From NCBI RefSeq assembly GCF_002104795.1, contig NZ_NCXO01000011.1:27656-91655 (forward strand): DNA of 64,000 nucleotides. The letters run 5' to 3'. Position numbers and translations under genes: made by a program. The notes under the pieces were generated by a model that did not search any database, had not been told where the DNA came from, and was given only the letters and a program-made list of their open reading frames with translations. Source of the stretch: Mycolicibacillus koreensis. Its GTDB lineage: Bacteria; Actinomycetota; Actinomycetes; Mycobacteriales; Mycobacteriaceae. Below, piece after piece: positions 63,616 to 64,000 of the stretch; positions within the stretch are counted from its first letter, which is position 1; every line of letters starts with the position of its first letter.

Positions 63616-64000
63616 GTGTTCTCCAGCAGAAGGTTCCCCAGCGTCGGTGCCGCAGTCGGCTGCGCGGCCGCCCTGGCCCTGGCGCTGGCACCGACGGCCA
63701 CCGCCGACCCGCCCGACCCCCACATGCCCGACATCACCAAGAACTTCTGCCCCGGCGGGCACTGGGGTGCCGGCGGGGCCGGTCTCGGCGGCGCGATGGG
63801 CGTCTGCGACGGCGCCAAGTACCCCGACGGCTCGTACTGGCACCAGTGGGTCGACAACGGGTTCATCGGGATCGGGGTGACCTACCACTACGACTGCGTC
63901 GGCGACAGCGGCAACAACGTGTTCCCGGCTCCGCCCCCGCCCGGAGGCTGCGACGGGGCCATCCCGGGTGCCCCGGGCGACGCCCCACCCGGGGAGAACC
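63616..64000 (+). CDS. Secreted Cys/Gly/Pro-rich protein, 3' truncated by window edge
   Basis: At least 128 residues remain. GTG at 63616 gives a clear signal peptide (FSSRRFPSVGAAVGCAAALALALAPTATA, cleavage after ATA). The mature protein begins DPPDPHMPDITKNFCPGGHWG and has four further cysteines visible in GVCDGAKYPDG, HYDCVGDSG and GGCDGAIPG, plus a Pro-rich tail. This layout is common in mycobacterial secreted proteins of unknown function. GAAAGGCGG upstream can serve as ribosome-binding site. The stop lies beyond the window. Confidence 0.75.
   Translation, partial: MFSSRRFPSVGAAVGCAAALALALAPTATADPPDPHMPDITKNFCPGGHWGAGGAGLGGAMGVCDGAKYPDGSYWHQWVDNGFIGIGVTYHYDCVGDSGNNVFPAPPPPGGCDGAIPGAPGDAPPGEN

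Overview
The window is about 70% GC and comes from a member of the Mycobacteriaceae. The evidence is a PPE-PPW protein, a mycolic acid methyltransferase of the MmaA4 type, the GroEL2/Hsp65 chaperonin, VirR, MoeA2, a mycobacterial lipoprotein SodC and a PssA/Psd pair. Long stretches match the gene order of M. tuberculosis as I recall it (inverted in this window). I cannot name the species. MmaA4 implies keto- or methoxy-mycolates, and the nirBD and Mrp operons suggest an environmental or opportunistic mycobacterium. No rRNA, tRNA, CRISPR array, insertion sequence or prophage gene was seen.

1-9.2 kb: the 3' end of an MMPL exporter translationally coupled to TspO, a SRPBCC-epimerase fusion, a small secreted protein, an orphan PPE protein behind an AT-rich promoter, a JmjC-type oxygenase, lpdC, and a solitary mmaA4. 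9.2-13.8 kb: two small membrane proteins, an aldehyde dehydrogenase, and a prolyl-oligopeptidase gene broken by one in-frame TAA. The lpdC-to-oligopeptidase order resembles Rv0462-Rv0457c.

13.8-31 kb: accessory metabolism. It holds nirBD with a GlnR-like box, an aldehyde dehydrogenase with a coupled membrane protein, DinB and tautomerase genes, a TetR regulator with four operators, an F420-type reductase, a GAF-ANTAR protein, a site-2 protease with CBS domains, an amidohydrolase, a DUF559 nuclease-like gene between 55-bp inverted repeats, a methyltransferase, an aldo-keto reductase and a PhnP-like hydrolase.

31-39 kb: groEL2 under two CIRCE operators, an M24 peptidase homologue, a helicase, two tandemly duplicated lipoproteins and a pair of bacterial PH-domain membrane proteins.

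39-64 kb: a block collinear with Rv0439c-Rv0424c: SDR, moeA2, psd, pssA, AAA ATPase, Lon-domain protein, glutamate-cysteine ligase-like protein, sodC, virR, DUF3263 protein, def, GNAT, xthA, and ctpH between two small membrane proteins. A complete mrpABCDEFG cation/proton antiporter operon, with MrpA and MrpB fused, sits inside this block between the ATPase and the Lon-domain gene. The window ends with a structured, gene-free 670-bp stretch and a truncated secreted protein.

The most notable non-standard signals are the inverted-repeat-flanked DUF559 gene, three different long palindromes between tandem genes, the paired TetR operators, the two IEWP-motif membrane proteins around ctpH, a pair of small WRAG-motif reading frames, and the folded RNA-like segment near 63.2 kb.
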